Shown one piece after another: positions 1 through 24,270 of a stretch of DNA of 64,000 nucleotides. The translations under genes and the position numbers were made by a program. This stretch comes from Himantopus leucocephalus. Its lineage: Eukaryota > Chordata > Aves > Charadriiformes > Recurvirostridae. The notes beneath the pieces were generated by a model that was not told where the DNA came from, searched no databases, and saw nothing but the letters and a program-made list of their open reading frames with translations. How positions within the stretch are numbered: the stretch's first letter is position 1; each line of letters begins with the position of its first letter. The DNA is taken from the NCBI GenBank assembly GCA_003993805.1, contig RSEF01000019.1:8676874-8740873 (forward strand), in the 5' to 3' direction.

Positions 1-950
1 TTTTCATCCCCCCCCCCCCCCGCCCCGCCAAAGAAAGAATAAAAAAGTATCACGTTCTCAAATCGCCACACCTTTTATGTTAAGAATAATCCCAGTTAAA
101 CAGTGACTGATATTTGTGGAAAAGTTGAATTTCAGGTGTGGTAGGTGCGTATACTAATAATCAGTAGATAACAAGATTCTTTCTATGCCACATACCTTTA
201 TACCTGCAGGCTGCAGCTGCAGGGACAACCTGTTACCTGGCTTGAGCCAAAGGCACACTGTTCCAGAAGGGCACCGGGCTTAGTCTTGCAGCCTAACCAC
301 CCTGCTGTGCTTGTGGATCGGGCAGAAAGAGCACGGGGGGTTTCAAATTGCACGTTACTCAGCAGGCTCTGTTGAGGATCCTGAAACTTATCCTGTAACC
401 AGATCAGGTCTTTAGTGTGTGGTGGGCTCAAAGCCGTTTCAAACTGGAGACTATCAGGTCTCAATCCTGAGGTTTGTATGAAGCTCCTTGTTGCTGCAGT
501 GTGACTGATAGTGTTTGATGTGTTGAATTCCCCTGCTGTCACCAGCTCCTGGCAGCTTGCAGAGCAGTTTCTGCTGTTGAGCTGAAGCACAGGGTGGTGA
601 TGCTAGCAGTTTTGGAGCTGCCAGCTTGCGTGGGTTTGTAGCCTATATAACTGCAGCAGTTTGGTACAGCAGTTGTTACTGACTTAGCTTTATGTCTGGG
701 AAGAAACCATAAATTGGGACTCAGTCTGAACTATGCTCGCGCTCGACGTTTTTTTAATACAAAATAAGAGAACTTTGGAAATTAATATTTTCATGTCATT
801 TTTTTAATAAACGTAATCTATCTATGGAATCTGAAATTGCAGCTGACAAATCTTTTTTTGTAGCATAGATGTGTTTATGTACCAAACAGAAGAACCAGGA
901 GGCCGAGGGAAGAGCACTGACCCCTAATGACTTTTGGTGGTTTGTTTTAG
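1..950 (+). other. HEATR6: HEATR6 intron (left part cut by the window edge)
   Basis: No exon is recognisable here. The stretch opens with a poly-C run (8-21, one G following) and ends in the acceptor TTTGTTTTAG at 941-950 that precedes the first visible HEATR6 exon. The rest is ordinary AT-rich intron. A 130-codon minus-strand open frame at 198-590 resembles nothing I know. Confidence 0.75.
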
Positions 951-14313
<13,363 letters not shown>

Positions 14314-14755
14314 AAAGAAACACCTGTTTTGGTGACCAATAACTCACACTTCTGACTGGGCACAGAGAGGAAACACACTGCTGTCATTTACACAGGCCAT
14401 GCAGACGAAAGGTTTCCTGTTGCTGGTTTAAAAAAAAAAATATATTCCAAACTTGTTAAAATCATTCATAATGCCTGATGAAAAGATTTGTAGAACTTCA
14501 TTTTTATCATTGTTTTGTTTGTACACTTAACTGTTACAGTGTTACCACTTGGAAAACAAATGCTTTTTCCTTCTTTGTATGTTTTATAAAACCAGCCTGT
14601 TCTTTGAGCTTATCCAAAGGTATTTTGTTACTATTGCTGCTATATCCAAAATCATGTTTGTAAAGGAGGCATCTGGAAGAATTTTGTTTTTCTGACCACT
14701 GCAATGTTATCGCTCTTGTGTTCCTGCAATAAACCCAAATATGCCAATATTTGAA
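14314..14755 (+). other. HEATR6: HEATR6 3' UTR
   Basis: AT-rich, with T-rich tracts and an A10 run near 14431. It ends shortly after the AATAAA at 14728; the following T/G-rich stretch fits a downstream cleavage element. Confidence 0.75.
14728..14733 (+). terminator. HEATR6: HEATR6 polyadenylation signal AATAAA
   Basis: A canonical hexamer 415 bases after the stop codon, in an AT-rich context and followed by a GT-rich region. It is the first good signal on this strand after the stop. Another AATAAA at 15900-15905 could serve a longer isoform. Confidence 0.8.
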
Positions 14756-17185
14756 TAATAGCTTAGAGCAAACACACTTTGCCTTTACCTGTCTACGTTC
14801 CTGGTGTCTTACACCTGCCCTGTGCCTCCCTGCTGCCTTCGCTCATCCCGTCTTTCAACAACTCCAAATTCCCTGTTTCCAGGTGGATGATACTGTGCTG
14901 CCTAAGCCAGAAAATTTGAAGTAGGTCCTCTGAAGCTGGAATTTCCACTCTTGAAGCAGTGCTACCCCTGGAGCTCTGTCGCCTTTCCGTGGGAGGCGCA
15001 GTGATGTTCTAAACCGCGTGTGGGTTTGTTTCTATTTCTGAAGTTCTGTCCCCTTCCCCTTCCTTCATGGTGACGTTACTCTCTGTTTGCTGTGTGCTTA
15101 CAGCGCTGATAGCCGCCGGAGGACTGAGCTCTCCGGTGTTGCTGGGGACGAATCAATGCCTCCAGGAATGAGCCGGTCTGTGGGGGCACTTTTGAGAGTT
15201 AAGTGCCTGCTGTCCTAACCTCTGGGTGGATGTTTGAACAGAGCTCAGTGCAAGCCCTGGCTGTTGTAAATTTTGTCTCCCAAAGAGCTTTTATCTGCTT
15301 TGTTTTTCCGTCCTTGCCGCTGGTTTCAGTGGGCCTCAAGTAGTGTGAGGACTGAGGAAGATGGTGGCAGAGCTGAGCATCACTGCTGGGCCCCAGCACC
15401 ATCACCGCTCTCACTGGTCCCCAGTGGGGCATGAGCCCCATCCTGGCTCAGGAACACCCCTGGCTGTGCTTCACGTTACGAATTTGCACTTAAGCTGACG
15501 CTTGCTCCTTTTCTCTCTGGCAGCTGCCATTGTCCCTGTACCCATCTTTGCGTTTCCACCATCTGAAACAAGTCTGCGTTTTACACTGTATTCTGCCTCT
15601 AGAAGAAACCTGTCCCTTACCTTGAAAACACCGCTGTGCCTGGATTTCTCGCCCAGGTTCGCTGACACCTCTGGAGCTGCCCGTGTGCTGGAATACTGGC
15701 GGTGAGGCAGCTGTGGGACTCGGTATGCAACGCCTGGTCGGGCAGCAGACACAGGGTGTACCGGTGCTGCGTCTGCTCCAGCAGCCCACATCCCACGTCA
15801 GGGCGGTGTTCTGGATGGAGAAACCTCTGATCCGCGCCCCAAGAAGCAGATGGGAGCTGCTGGGGGTCTTAGTAGCGCGTAGCCAACCTCTTTGGTTTTA
15901 ATAAAAACTTCCGTGAAGTCTCACCTGGCTCCTGGAACACCTAAGGGCTTTTGAGGAAATGTGGATTCGTGCTCTGAGCAGCACTAAGCGAGTGACAGAG
16001 GCAAACTGGGAGCTCGAGCGGCTGCATAAAGAAGAAGCGAGCGTCCCCGCTGAGCACGGTAGCAGCCTGCCCACTCCGTGGTTGAAGCTTTCTAAGTAAC
16101 CACATCGAGTGCTTTAACCCATATTGGGGAACTTTTCTCAGACAGAAAGATAAGAATATCTTACATCTTTGGGAGCAAAAGTAGTTTCTAGGTAGCCTCG
16201 GCTGAAGGCAGCACAAGCAGTTTTCTCCGTGTGACCTATCCGTTTAACGAAAAGCCCTGCTGGAGCAGAGCTGGGATGGGCTCTCCTGCCTGATGCCAAG
16301 GTCAGAGATGGTTTTGTGTGTCCCTTTAGTGTCAGATGCTCGGTTTTGGTGCCTGGCAGAGCGGCGTGGGCTGTGCACACCCTGTGCTTCCCGCTCGCTG
16401 CCAACGAGAGCAGCGGGGGCGGACGCAGCCTCCATCCTCGGCTGGGGACTGGCAAAGCGCGAGGTGCTCTGCACTGGCAAAAGGCAGCACCTTCCCCACC
16501 CCGGCCAAGGTTTTATTGTCCTGCCTCTTTATTGTTGTGTTTACAAGCCAGGCGCTTTATAGGTTTTCCTATGAATAGTTTCAAGGAGAAGGTAATTACC
16601 TTATCACATGCAGGATGATTTATAGCCAAGGTGGCAAGGGACATTCAAGCTCCACATCGGCTCCGTTTGAAAGACAATCTGCCCGTTCTTCTGCGCGGGG
16701 TCACTGGGTGGGTGAAAACAAAAGGGCTTTAGTGCCCGACCTGCCCGATCCCAGCACCGAGACGTCTCCTGCGGCCGAGCCCCGGATGGAGCGACTCCCG
16801 GGCCGTGCCGACAGCGGTTGTGCCCACCTGCAGCCCTGTCGGTGGGTTTCCCCGTGGCTGTGGGCGGTGGTGGGCTCTGCCCTGCACAACCCGGCAAGGA
16901 GCAACCCACCGAGTTCAAAGCTCAGGTTGCGGCTCATGTTGGAAAGCCCTTTCTCTGTAATTGCGTTACCTGGATCAGTAAATACGCAGCGTGCTGCCCC
17001 AGAGCCTGCGTGGCCTCGCACGGCAGCACCTGCCTCTCGGCGGGACCGGGCTGGCGTGTGCGGTGAAGTCTCCGTGAACTGAAGCAATTGCTTTTGTTGG
17101 GCAAAACTCCTCTCCAGTGGCACCAGGCCCGGCTGGCAGTGGCTGTGGGGACTGTTACACATCTCCCATTGCCTTCACATAGTGA

Positions 17186-17720
17186 TTATTTTTCTCTTTT
17201 TTCCTCTTTTTTATCCTCTCTTCCCCCCTTCCCTGGTTTTTCCTCTTTTTTATCTTTTTTATCTTTTTTCTCCATATCTTTTTATTTTTATCTTTTTTTA
17301 TATATATTTCTCTTTTACAACTTTTCTTTTTTATTTTTATTGTTTTTCTCTTTTTTCCTCTCTTTTTTCTTTTTCCTCTTTTTATTCTCTTTTATCTTTT
17401 TTCTCTTTTTTCTCTTTTCTTTCTTTACTTTCTTCTTTTCTTTCTTTTCTTTTCTTTTCTTTTCTTTTCTTTTTTTCTTTTCTTTTCTTTTCTTTTCTTT
17501 TCTTTTCTTTTCTTTTCTTTTCTTTTCTTTTCTTTTCTTTTCTTTTCTTTTCTTTTCTTTTCTTTTCTTTTCTTTTCTTTTCTTTTCTTTTCTTTTCTTT
17601 TCTTTTCTTTTCTCTCTCCTCTCTTTTTTCCGCTTTTCTCTCTTTTCTTTCTTTTCTTTCTTTTTTTTTTCCTCTTTTCTCCCCTCTTTTTTCCCTCCTT
17701 TTTCCTATTGTTTTTTCAAG
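17186..17720 (+). repeat. 535-bp polypyrimidine (C/T) tract
   Basis: Almost only C and T on the + strand, with a few A and G interruptions. It mixes imperfect CTTTT units, T runs and a pure (TTTTC)n core. Long open frames of Ser/Phe/Leu or Lys/Glu/Arg across it are an artefact of the composition. Confidence 0.95.
17436..17613 (+). repeat. (TTTTC)n pentanucleotide microsatellite
   Basis: About 35 tandem TTTTC units. Interrupted once by a T-run near 17470-17476, then perfect to 17613. Length is likely variable between individuals and prone to assembly error. Confidence 0.95.
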
Positions 17721-18003
17721 TTTCCCCGGTGGTGTTTCCCCAGTAACTCTCTCGGAGCACAGCCGATAAATCACGAGTTACGCCGCGGCTGTCGCGCTCC
17801 GAGCATCCCTCTGCAGCCGCTTACTGGGGTGGGACCGGCGGGGCTCCGGCAGCCCCGGGCGGGGGGGAAGGGGCCGGTTGGCCCCGGGAGCGGCCACGGC
17901 CGCCGGGCCGCGAGGTGGCACCACGTCCCCGGGCCACCACCGAGCGCCGGCCCGGCGGCGAGGGCTGCCCACGCGGGGCGGCTGCCGGCGCCCTCCCCCG
18001 CCA

Positions 18004-18129
18004 CGGGGGTCCCTCGCAATGGTCGTGGGGTCCCCTCGCAGGGTGCACGGGGGTCCCCTTGCGGGGGTCGTGGGGGTCCCCTCGCAGGGTGCACGGGGGT
18101 CCCCTCGTGGGGGTCCCCTCTCAGGACGT
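18004..18129 (+). repeat. GC-rich minisatellite
   Basis: About five diverged copies built around GGGGTCCCCTCGCAGGGTG, with units alternating between about 15 and 24 bases. Runs of five G recur, so G-quadruplex potential is high on this strand. It lies 300 bp after the polypyrimidine tract. Confidence 0.85.
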
Positions 18130-19929
18130 GGGTGCCGCCGGCCCGTGCACCCACCGGAGGTTCCCAGGGCACCCACAGCCCACACCAGGGAGCTGCCCTG
18201 GAGCAGCGGGATCCCAGCGGGTGCCGGCACACGGGCGCAGCCGTGTTCCTCCATGTCATACATCGAACCGTTCTTCTGCCAGTGCACGGCCCTGCGTGAC
18301 GCCGATCGTTATCGCCCCGGCTCTGCGGGGGACCTGGGGACCACAGGGCTGCCACGAGGATGTCCCTTGGGATGCGGGTGCTCCCCAGCCTGTGCGTGGC
18401 CACCTCCCCAGGCGAGGGGAAGCGGGATTCCTCCCTCTGTGGGACCCTGGAGTGGTGGTGGGGGGTCACAGCAGCAGTGCCGAGCGCTGCGGGGCCGGGG
18501 CTCCGGTGGCAGTAGCGGCACATCGGTACATGAGCAATGGGGTGGCGAAGGCAGGGGTGACTTCCAGTGGCGGGGTCAGAGGGAAGAGGCTGATCCGCAG
18601 TTCATGCCTGCTGTCTCTCCCGTAAAAAATGGCTCCGCGCTATCTTGCAGGCCGCCCCTCCCTAGGACCCGCTAATTCGGTGATTTTTATCCTGTCTGTT
18701 TTCCTTTTCTCCCCTCTGCCCCGCTGCAACCTCCCGCCACTCCTCCTCGGGGCAGCTCCGGGGTCGTTGCTGATGGATGGCCCCCGGCAGCGCCCGCCCG
18801 GAGGAGGCGATGGCCGGAGGAGGCGATGGCGCTTCTGGCACAGCCCGACCCGACCTCCTCCGGCCGGTCTGACCTGGCCATTGCACCGACCTCCGCTCCG
18901 AGGCGATGCTCTTCCCCGGGGCTGAAAGTGGGAATGATCCCAGCAGGAAAAGGGCGCAGGCGACGGGGGAAGGAGTGCAGAAGAAAACCATGAGGCACCG
19001 CAGGCCCCCGGGGCACGGGCAGTGCCAAGCGGGGATGGCGGTGAAGTCCACGAAGGGGCTCGGAGAGCTCCAGGGAGCAGGAGTGTCCCTGGGGTCATGC
19101 ATCCCTGTGCCACCCACCCCTGGGAAAACGGAGCCCACGCCACCCTGGGGGGGTTCCTCCCGCTCCCCGGGAGCCCAGACTGGTATTTCAGTCTAGACGT
19201 GTTGGTATTTTTTCAGTCCGGCAAATTTCCTTGATGGCGCAGCGGTGAAGCACAAGCGCGCTCGGCGCGCTGGCACCGGCGGCTGCCGGAGGGTGGGGGG
19301 GTTCCCACGGGGGCACGGGGGGCAGAAGTCCTGCCCGGGCGATGTGCCCGATGGCCGCTCCGGGCTGCCGGGGGGGAGGCAGGAGAAACGTTTGCACTGC
19401 AATGGGTGGAAAAACTATGTGAAGCTTGAAATTCGCTCATAAAAGCAGGCTTGCTGGCCGGAAAACTTGCCGCATCTTGCTCGAGTGTTGGCCCGGTCTG
19501 CAGAGGGCTGCGACGGGTTTGCGTGAAAAGCTTTACTCGACAGCCGCCGCCGTTCCTGCTGCCCCTGCGCCACGTGTGGCCGCCCCGGTCCCGGGTTGGG
19601 CTGGGTAAATACTTTGGGGGGGACGGCTGGCTTGGCGCTGCCGGTAAAGTCGCGGTGACTCAGGGATCGGTCCCTTCCCCTCGACGCCGTGGGCACTGGG
19701 CTGATGCTTTTACCGGCCTGCCCGCCCCGGCGATGCTCCTCCTCGCACCACCTGCCCCGAGGGACCCTCGACGCCCGCCCGGGGACCGGCCGGGCGGACA
19801 AAGGCGGCTTTCAGTGCCCCGGCGGGGCCGGCCGTGCTTGGGCGGCCTCGGAGATGTGTGAAATTCGGCTTTTGGCCGGCTCCTTCCTGGAGCGGAACTG
19901 TTCTCAGCGAAACCGTCCCCGCCGCCCGC

Positions 19930-20120
19930 CCTAATGGCTTTTCTCTGTGCGCCCGCATTAATGAATGCGAGGCCCAGCCTAATCGGAGGGAAGCCATGCA
20001 AGTAATTGCTTGAATTTTTAATTCGGGGTTATGATAGGGGAATCAAAGTCACACGGCAGCCGCTGAGGCTGCCCGCGGCTCCGCGCCATTGACTCCCGCA
20101 ATTTGCCTTTGATTTTTGCC
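19930..20120. promoter_or_regulatory. Candidate conserved non-coding element, 6.8 kb upstream of the HNF1B ATG
   Basis: An AT-rich island in GC-rich DNA with homeodomain-type cores (AGTAATTGCTTG, TTTTTAATTCG) and an inverted repeat: CGCATT at 19954-19959 and AATGCG at 19964-19969. Inferred from composition and motif density only; cross-species alignment would decide. Confidence 0.35.
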
Positions 20121-21714
20121 CTCCCAGCTCCCCCCATGGCCCAGTGGAGACCCCGCTGGGGGCCGGGGCCGGACCCTCCCGGGAGAGCACCCCGCAGAGA
20201 AACGCATTCGGGGTGGGGGTCCCACCTGCGGCGGGGGCTGGGGTGCGCCGGACCGACGTGGCCGTGCCCACGGGGGGCCCCTCCCGCAGGTGCAAAGCTA
20301 TTTGCAAACCTCCGGCAGCGTTTGCTTGCCTCCAAAACCCCTCTTCCACCCACACGTAATTGTGCTGCCTATGGCGAGTTGGCGTTTATTATTCTTTTTC
20401 CATTCTGGCAGCTCTCGCCCTCAGCCCAGGGAGCCGCCAGCGGTGACCCCCTGCCCGGTGCACACCGGTGCCACCGTCCTCGCACGAAGGGGCGAGCGAT
20501 GCACAGAGCGATGCACCCACAGCCGTGGGGCGAGACACGGGACGGCGGCGCTGACCGGGGTTTGGGTTGGGGTACTGGGGCCGGGGGGTCCCTGCGGAGC
20601 ACCAAGGGCTCTCACCAACGCTGTCCCCAGGGACAGGTCCCCCATCAGCAGGGAGAGCCTCCAGCCCCGAGCATCTCCCGGGCCGCGGCACGCTGCCACG
20701 CTGCTTTTGTTTTCCCAGAAAACAACCCCACCTCCCGCGCTGGTTCCAGCTCGCTTCCCTCCTCTTTGTCTTAAAATTATTAAAAAGTCAAGGGACGCGC
20801 GGCTGCTCGGTAAAGCAGAATGGCATCCGCAAAATGTCTGCCCCGCGTGGGGAGAGGGCGGCTGGCGAGGCTGCCCCCGCCTCCCTGCCCGGCACCGCTC
20901 GGGGCTGGGGTCTCGGGCACCGGGGGGAAGCCGTGCCGTGCCAGTGCCGCGCTCCGCCGCTCGGCGCGACCACGCATGGGATGGACCCCGGGGTGCACGG
21001 GGCAGCCCGGCTCCTCTCGGGGAGCCGCCGGCTGGCGGGCTCTGCCCCGTGACCCCGTGTTTGGGGTTTGGGCCGCTGTTGTGGTGTTCTTTGTGCCGCG
21101 ATTCCTGGGCAGATAGCATTGTTTGCCCTGACACGTAAGCCGGTGACAATCTGCAAGAGCTCTGGCATGGATTCCGGCTGCGCGGCTCCCAGCCTGCCCC
21201 GCTTCCAGGCCCTTTTTATAGCCCAGCAGAACTTGTTTTGCTGCGGCAGCGAAGCAGAACCCGAGTGTGGGCTGGGAGCCGCGGGGGGACGCGCGTGTGG
21301 CTCATGGTGGGTGCTGGGTCACGTTCGCATCCCTCCTACCCCCAAACGCCCCCCGCGGTGGGTCGCCGCTCCCCCACCATCACTCAACTGCGGCGCTCAC
21401 CTCTGGCTCAGGACTTGGGGAGGTCGAGGGAAACCCCCAAGCTCTGAAAATGGGGGGTTCGGGGTTTTAGGGGGGTCCCAGAGAGGAGCATGCTGCCGGG
21501 GAGGGGACGCGATGGCCAGGCCACCAGCGCAGAAGGACACACTGCCATGGCCACGGGCAGGGGAACGCGCCGAGGCAGTGCTGAACCTGCTGCCTGTGCC
21601 CCGGCGACGCCGAGCAGCCCCGGAGGGGTCCCGCCTGCGGGCGAGGGGCCGCCAGCACCCCTGTCCCCCCCCCTCAAGAGCCGCAGAGCCTCAGCAAAGG
21701 ACAGGGGGGTGAAG

Positions 21715-21860
21715 CCGGATTATGAAAGTGTTTCTTTGCTTTGCTTTTGAGAAAGGAGAACTTCAAAGGGGCCATTTATCACCAGACAAAGAGAGTCGCG
21801 AGTTATTTGCAAAGTGTAAGGGAGAAGCATTAATTATCGGAGTGACAGACAAACGCCGCT
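21715..21860. promoter_or_regulatory. Candidate conserved non-coding element, 5.1 kb upstream of the HNF1B ATG
   Basis: An AT-rich island with a TCF/LEF-like CTTCAAAG, TTATTTGCAAAG and GCATTAATTATCGG cores, flanked on both sides by GC-rich DNA. Enhancer role is inferred, not shown. Confidence 0.35.
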
Positions 21861-24059
21861 GCCGGGTGTCCTCCTGCCCACCCCTCCGCCCCGTCCCGGC
21901 AGCCCCCCGGCAGATCCCGGCAAGCCCCGGGTGGCACCAGCGCTCCCGTCCCTTCTGCCACGCCGTCCCCGGCTCCTGCCTCGTCTCCCCTCCGTCCGGG
22001 GCTTGGTGTGCCGGGGGGTGCCGCAGCGAACCTGCCCGGCTCTGAGGGGTGATGGGTGTCCCCAGCATGGGCTGCCGCGGCTGGAGGGGTGACATGGGGG
22101 GGGTTCCCTGTTGTGTCCCCTGCTGTGGGCTGGGAGAAGCGCTGCCAGCAAAGCCCCCCCGGTGCCCCGGCCCTGCCCGGGTGCTCCTGTCGGGTGAGAC
22201 AACACCATGGTGGAAACCAGGCGGGGAGAAATTCGGTGCCTGAGCAGCCCAGGAGCATCTTTTTTGCCACGGCAGCCCCGCTCACCCCAGCTGCCTGCAG
22301 GGCTGGAAGCTGAGGTTCACCCGGGACTCGCTGTGTTCAGAGCTGGGGACACGTGGTGGGGAAGAAGACCCCTCGGGCACGTCCCTTCCCCGGGAGCCCC
22401 GGCTCGTCCTCGTGCCCAGCGCGTTGTTTGTGCGACAGGGCCAGTGATGGGGCGTCTGCGGGGTGTCGGTGCCGGTGGGGTCTCCATGCTGGGGACCGTG
22501 GGTGACAGCCGATGGCCTTGGCCAGCAGCCGGGCTGGGGGACAGGGACAGCAGGGCTCAGCCCGGAGCTGGGGCACCAGACCCCTACAGCTGAGCCACCG
22601 TCCCAAAAGCTCTGCAGGAGAGCCACGGCTCTGTCCATCATCCAGGAGGGCTGAGATGAGGTGCGAGAGCATTTACATCCCAAACCGAAGAGCCGACAGA
22701 CCTGGCCATCCTCGGAGGGTGAGAACGGCATCGGTGCCACCGTCCCCGCCACCTCTGCAATGTTGGAGGGTGGCAAATAGTGGGGTGGCTGGAGCACAAG
22801 GGCTCCCCGCAGCCCTGCAGAGCGAGCCCTGCGCGGGGCGGGCAGCTCTCCCTTTCATGTCTGGTCCCTCCCGAAACCACAGCTTCCCTTCGCCCCGCAC
22901 GGGGATCAACCGCGGGTCATATTTAATAAAGGTGGGGATGGGAGAAGGCTTCAAAACATTACGTCACCTCGGTGTGGGGGAGGCAGAGGCAGGCAGGGAA
23001 TGCGAAAATCTCGGCGCAAGTGGGGGCAGAGGAGAAAAAATATCAGCGAGGGGATTTAATGGCCCTGTTTTGGTGGGAACTCTCTTGCCCACTGCCCGCG
23101 AGGTCAGAGGCGGTGTGTCTGCACGCGCTCAGGCGTTAAATGAAACTGCAAGAAAAAAAATGAGAGGCATATACGAAATGCGTAAGCGCGTCCGTGGCAG
23201 AAATCCCCCGGCGCCGCGTGAGTCACGGCGCTGTGCCCGGCTGGCCCGCCGTGGCGGCTCTCGGGAGAAATCCCCGTTGGTCCCCAGGACGGTCCCCAGG
23301 TCCCGCGGCTCCCACGTCCCCGGGCTGTCCCGGTGGGGTTGTCGGGGCGCCCTGGCGGGTGCCCCCACCTGCCCCAAGGTTTCCTCTGCATGAGACGCAG
23401 CCGCACGGTGCCAGGAGCAAAGTCCCCCATGCCACCGCCTTGCCCATGCCGACCCCGCGGGGCTGGCCGTGGTGGCCGTGTGCGGCACGGGTGGCTTTGC
23501 TGCCCGGGTGGGAGCTGCTGCCCGTGCTCGGGCAAACATTGCTGGTCCCTCCACGGGTGATGGAGGCGGCTGTGGCTGCAGGCGAGGGATTGCCTGGCTG
23601 AGGCAATCGCACCAGGACGGTTTTGCCCTTGCAGCGATTGCGAGGGGACGGGCTTCTAGTTTGGTACGGGGGAGCGTCTCTGGTGCTGTGGGTGATGGGG
23701 GAGCAGGCGGCGAGGCCACCTCCAGCCATGGGAGCCGGTGGCCAGCACCGGGCACCCAGATCCTTCCACGACACGCGGGGGCTGGCTGCAAACCGGGTGG
23801 CTTTGGAGGGCTGGCGGGTAGAGCAGAGCATGTTCAGCTTAAAAAAAAACGACAACCAACCAACCCTGTGCAGCCGTCCTGTGTTCCCAGCCGCAGTCAC
23901 CTCCTGGTGAAAGCTCGGGCTGATGCTCACGCCGGGCTGGTGCCTTCCCCCCGGCTGGGAAACTATGTGCTCCCAGCCCCGCGGGGCACCCATCGGCCCC
24001 CCGAGCCGTAATGACCACGCTCTTCTGCTGAGAGGAGTTAATGAGCTGTGCCGGACAAC

Positions 24060-24270
24060 GATGGGAAAAGGCGGATTGCAGTGAGGCTCCCGACACCGCT
24101 CGGAGGAGCTGGGCGTGGAGGAAGGGGGAAGAGCAATAGGGTGAGAGAGATGGACCAGAAAACGATATCCACTTCATTAGCCAGGTGGCTCCAAATGTGT
24201 GGAAACAGGACAAGGTCCAGGTCACCCACTGTGACAGAACATTATTATCATGCGATGCCATGAAGCCTGT
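24060..24270. promoter_or_regulatory. Candidate conserved non-coding element, 2.7 kb upstream of the HNF1B ATG
   Basis: An island of balanced composition containing nuclear-receptor-like half-sites (AAGGTCCAGGTCA), an inverted GTCAC/GTGAC pair with a five-base spacer, and AACATTATTATCATGC. Regulatory role inferred from composition and motifs. Confidence 0.33.

Noticed and set aside
198..590. A 130-codon minus-strand frame in the left HEATR6 intron
   Set aside because: No resemblance to known proteins or to CR1/retroviral coding sequence, and no splice context.
15502..15905. A possible small exon or transcript ending at AATAAA 15900
   Set aside because: There is an acceptor-like tract ending at 15524 and a polyadenylation hexamer, but no recognisable protein or donor; too weak to call.
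17088..18299. A 403-codon plus-strand frame (Ser/Phe/Leu-rich, then Pro/Gly/Arg-rich)
   Set aside because: It is the translation of the polypyrimidine tract and the GC minisatellite. No codon structure, no family resemblance, and the composition alone explains it.
20116..21149. Overlapping 240-340 codon frames on both strands upstream of HNF1B
   Set aside because: High G+C makes stop codons rare in all frames. Peptides are Pro/Arg/Gly/Ala-rich with no domain and no splice support.
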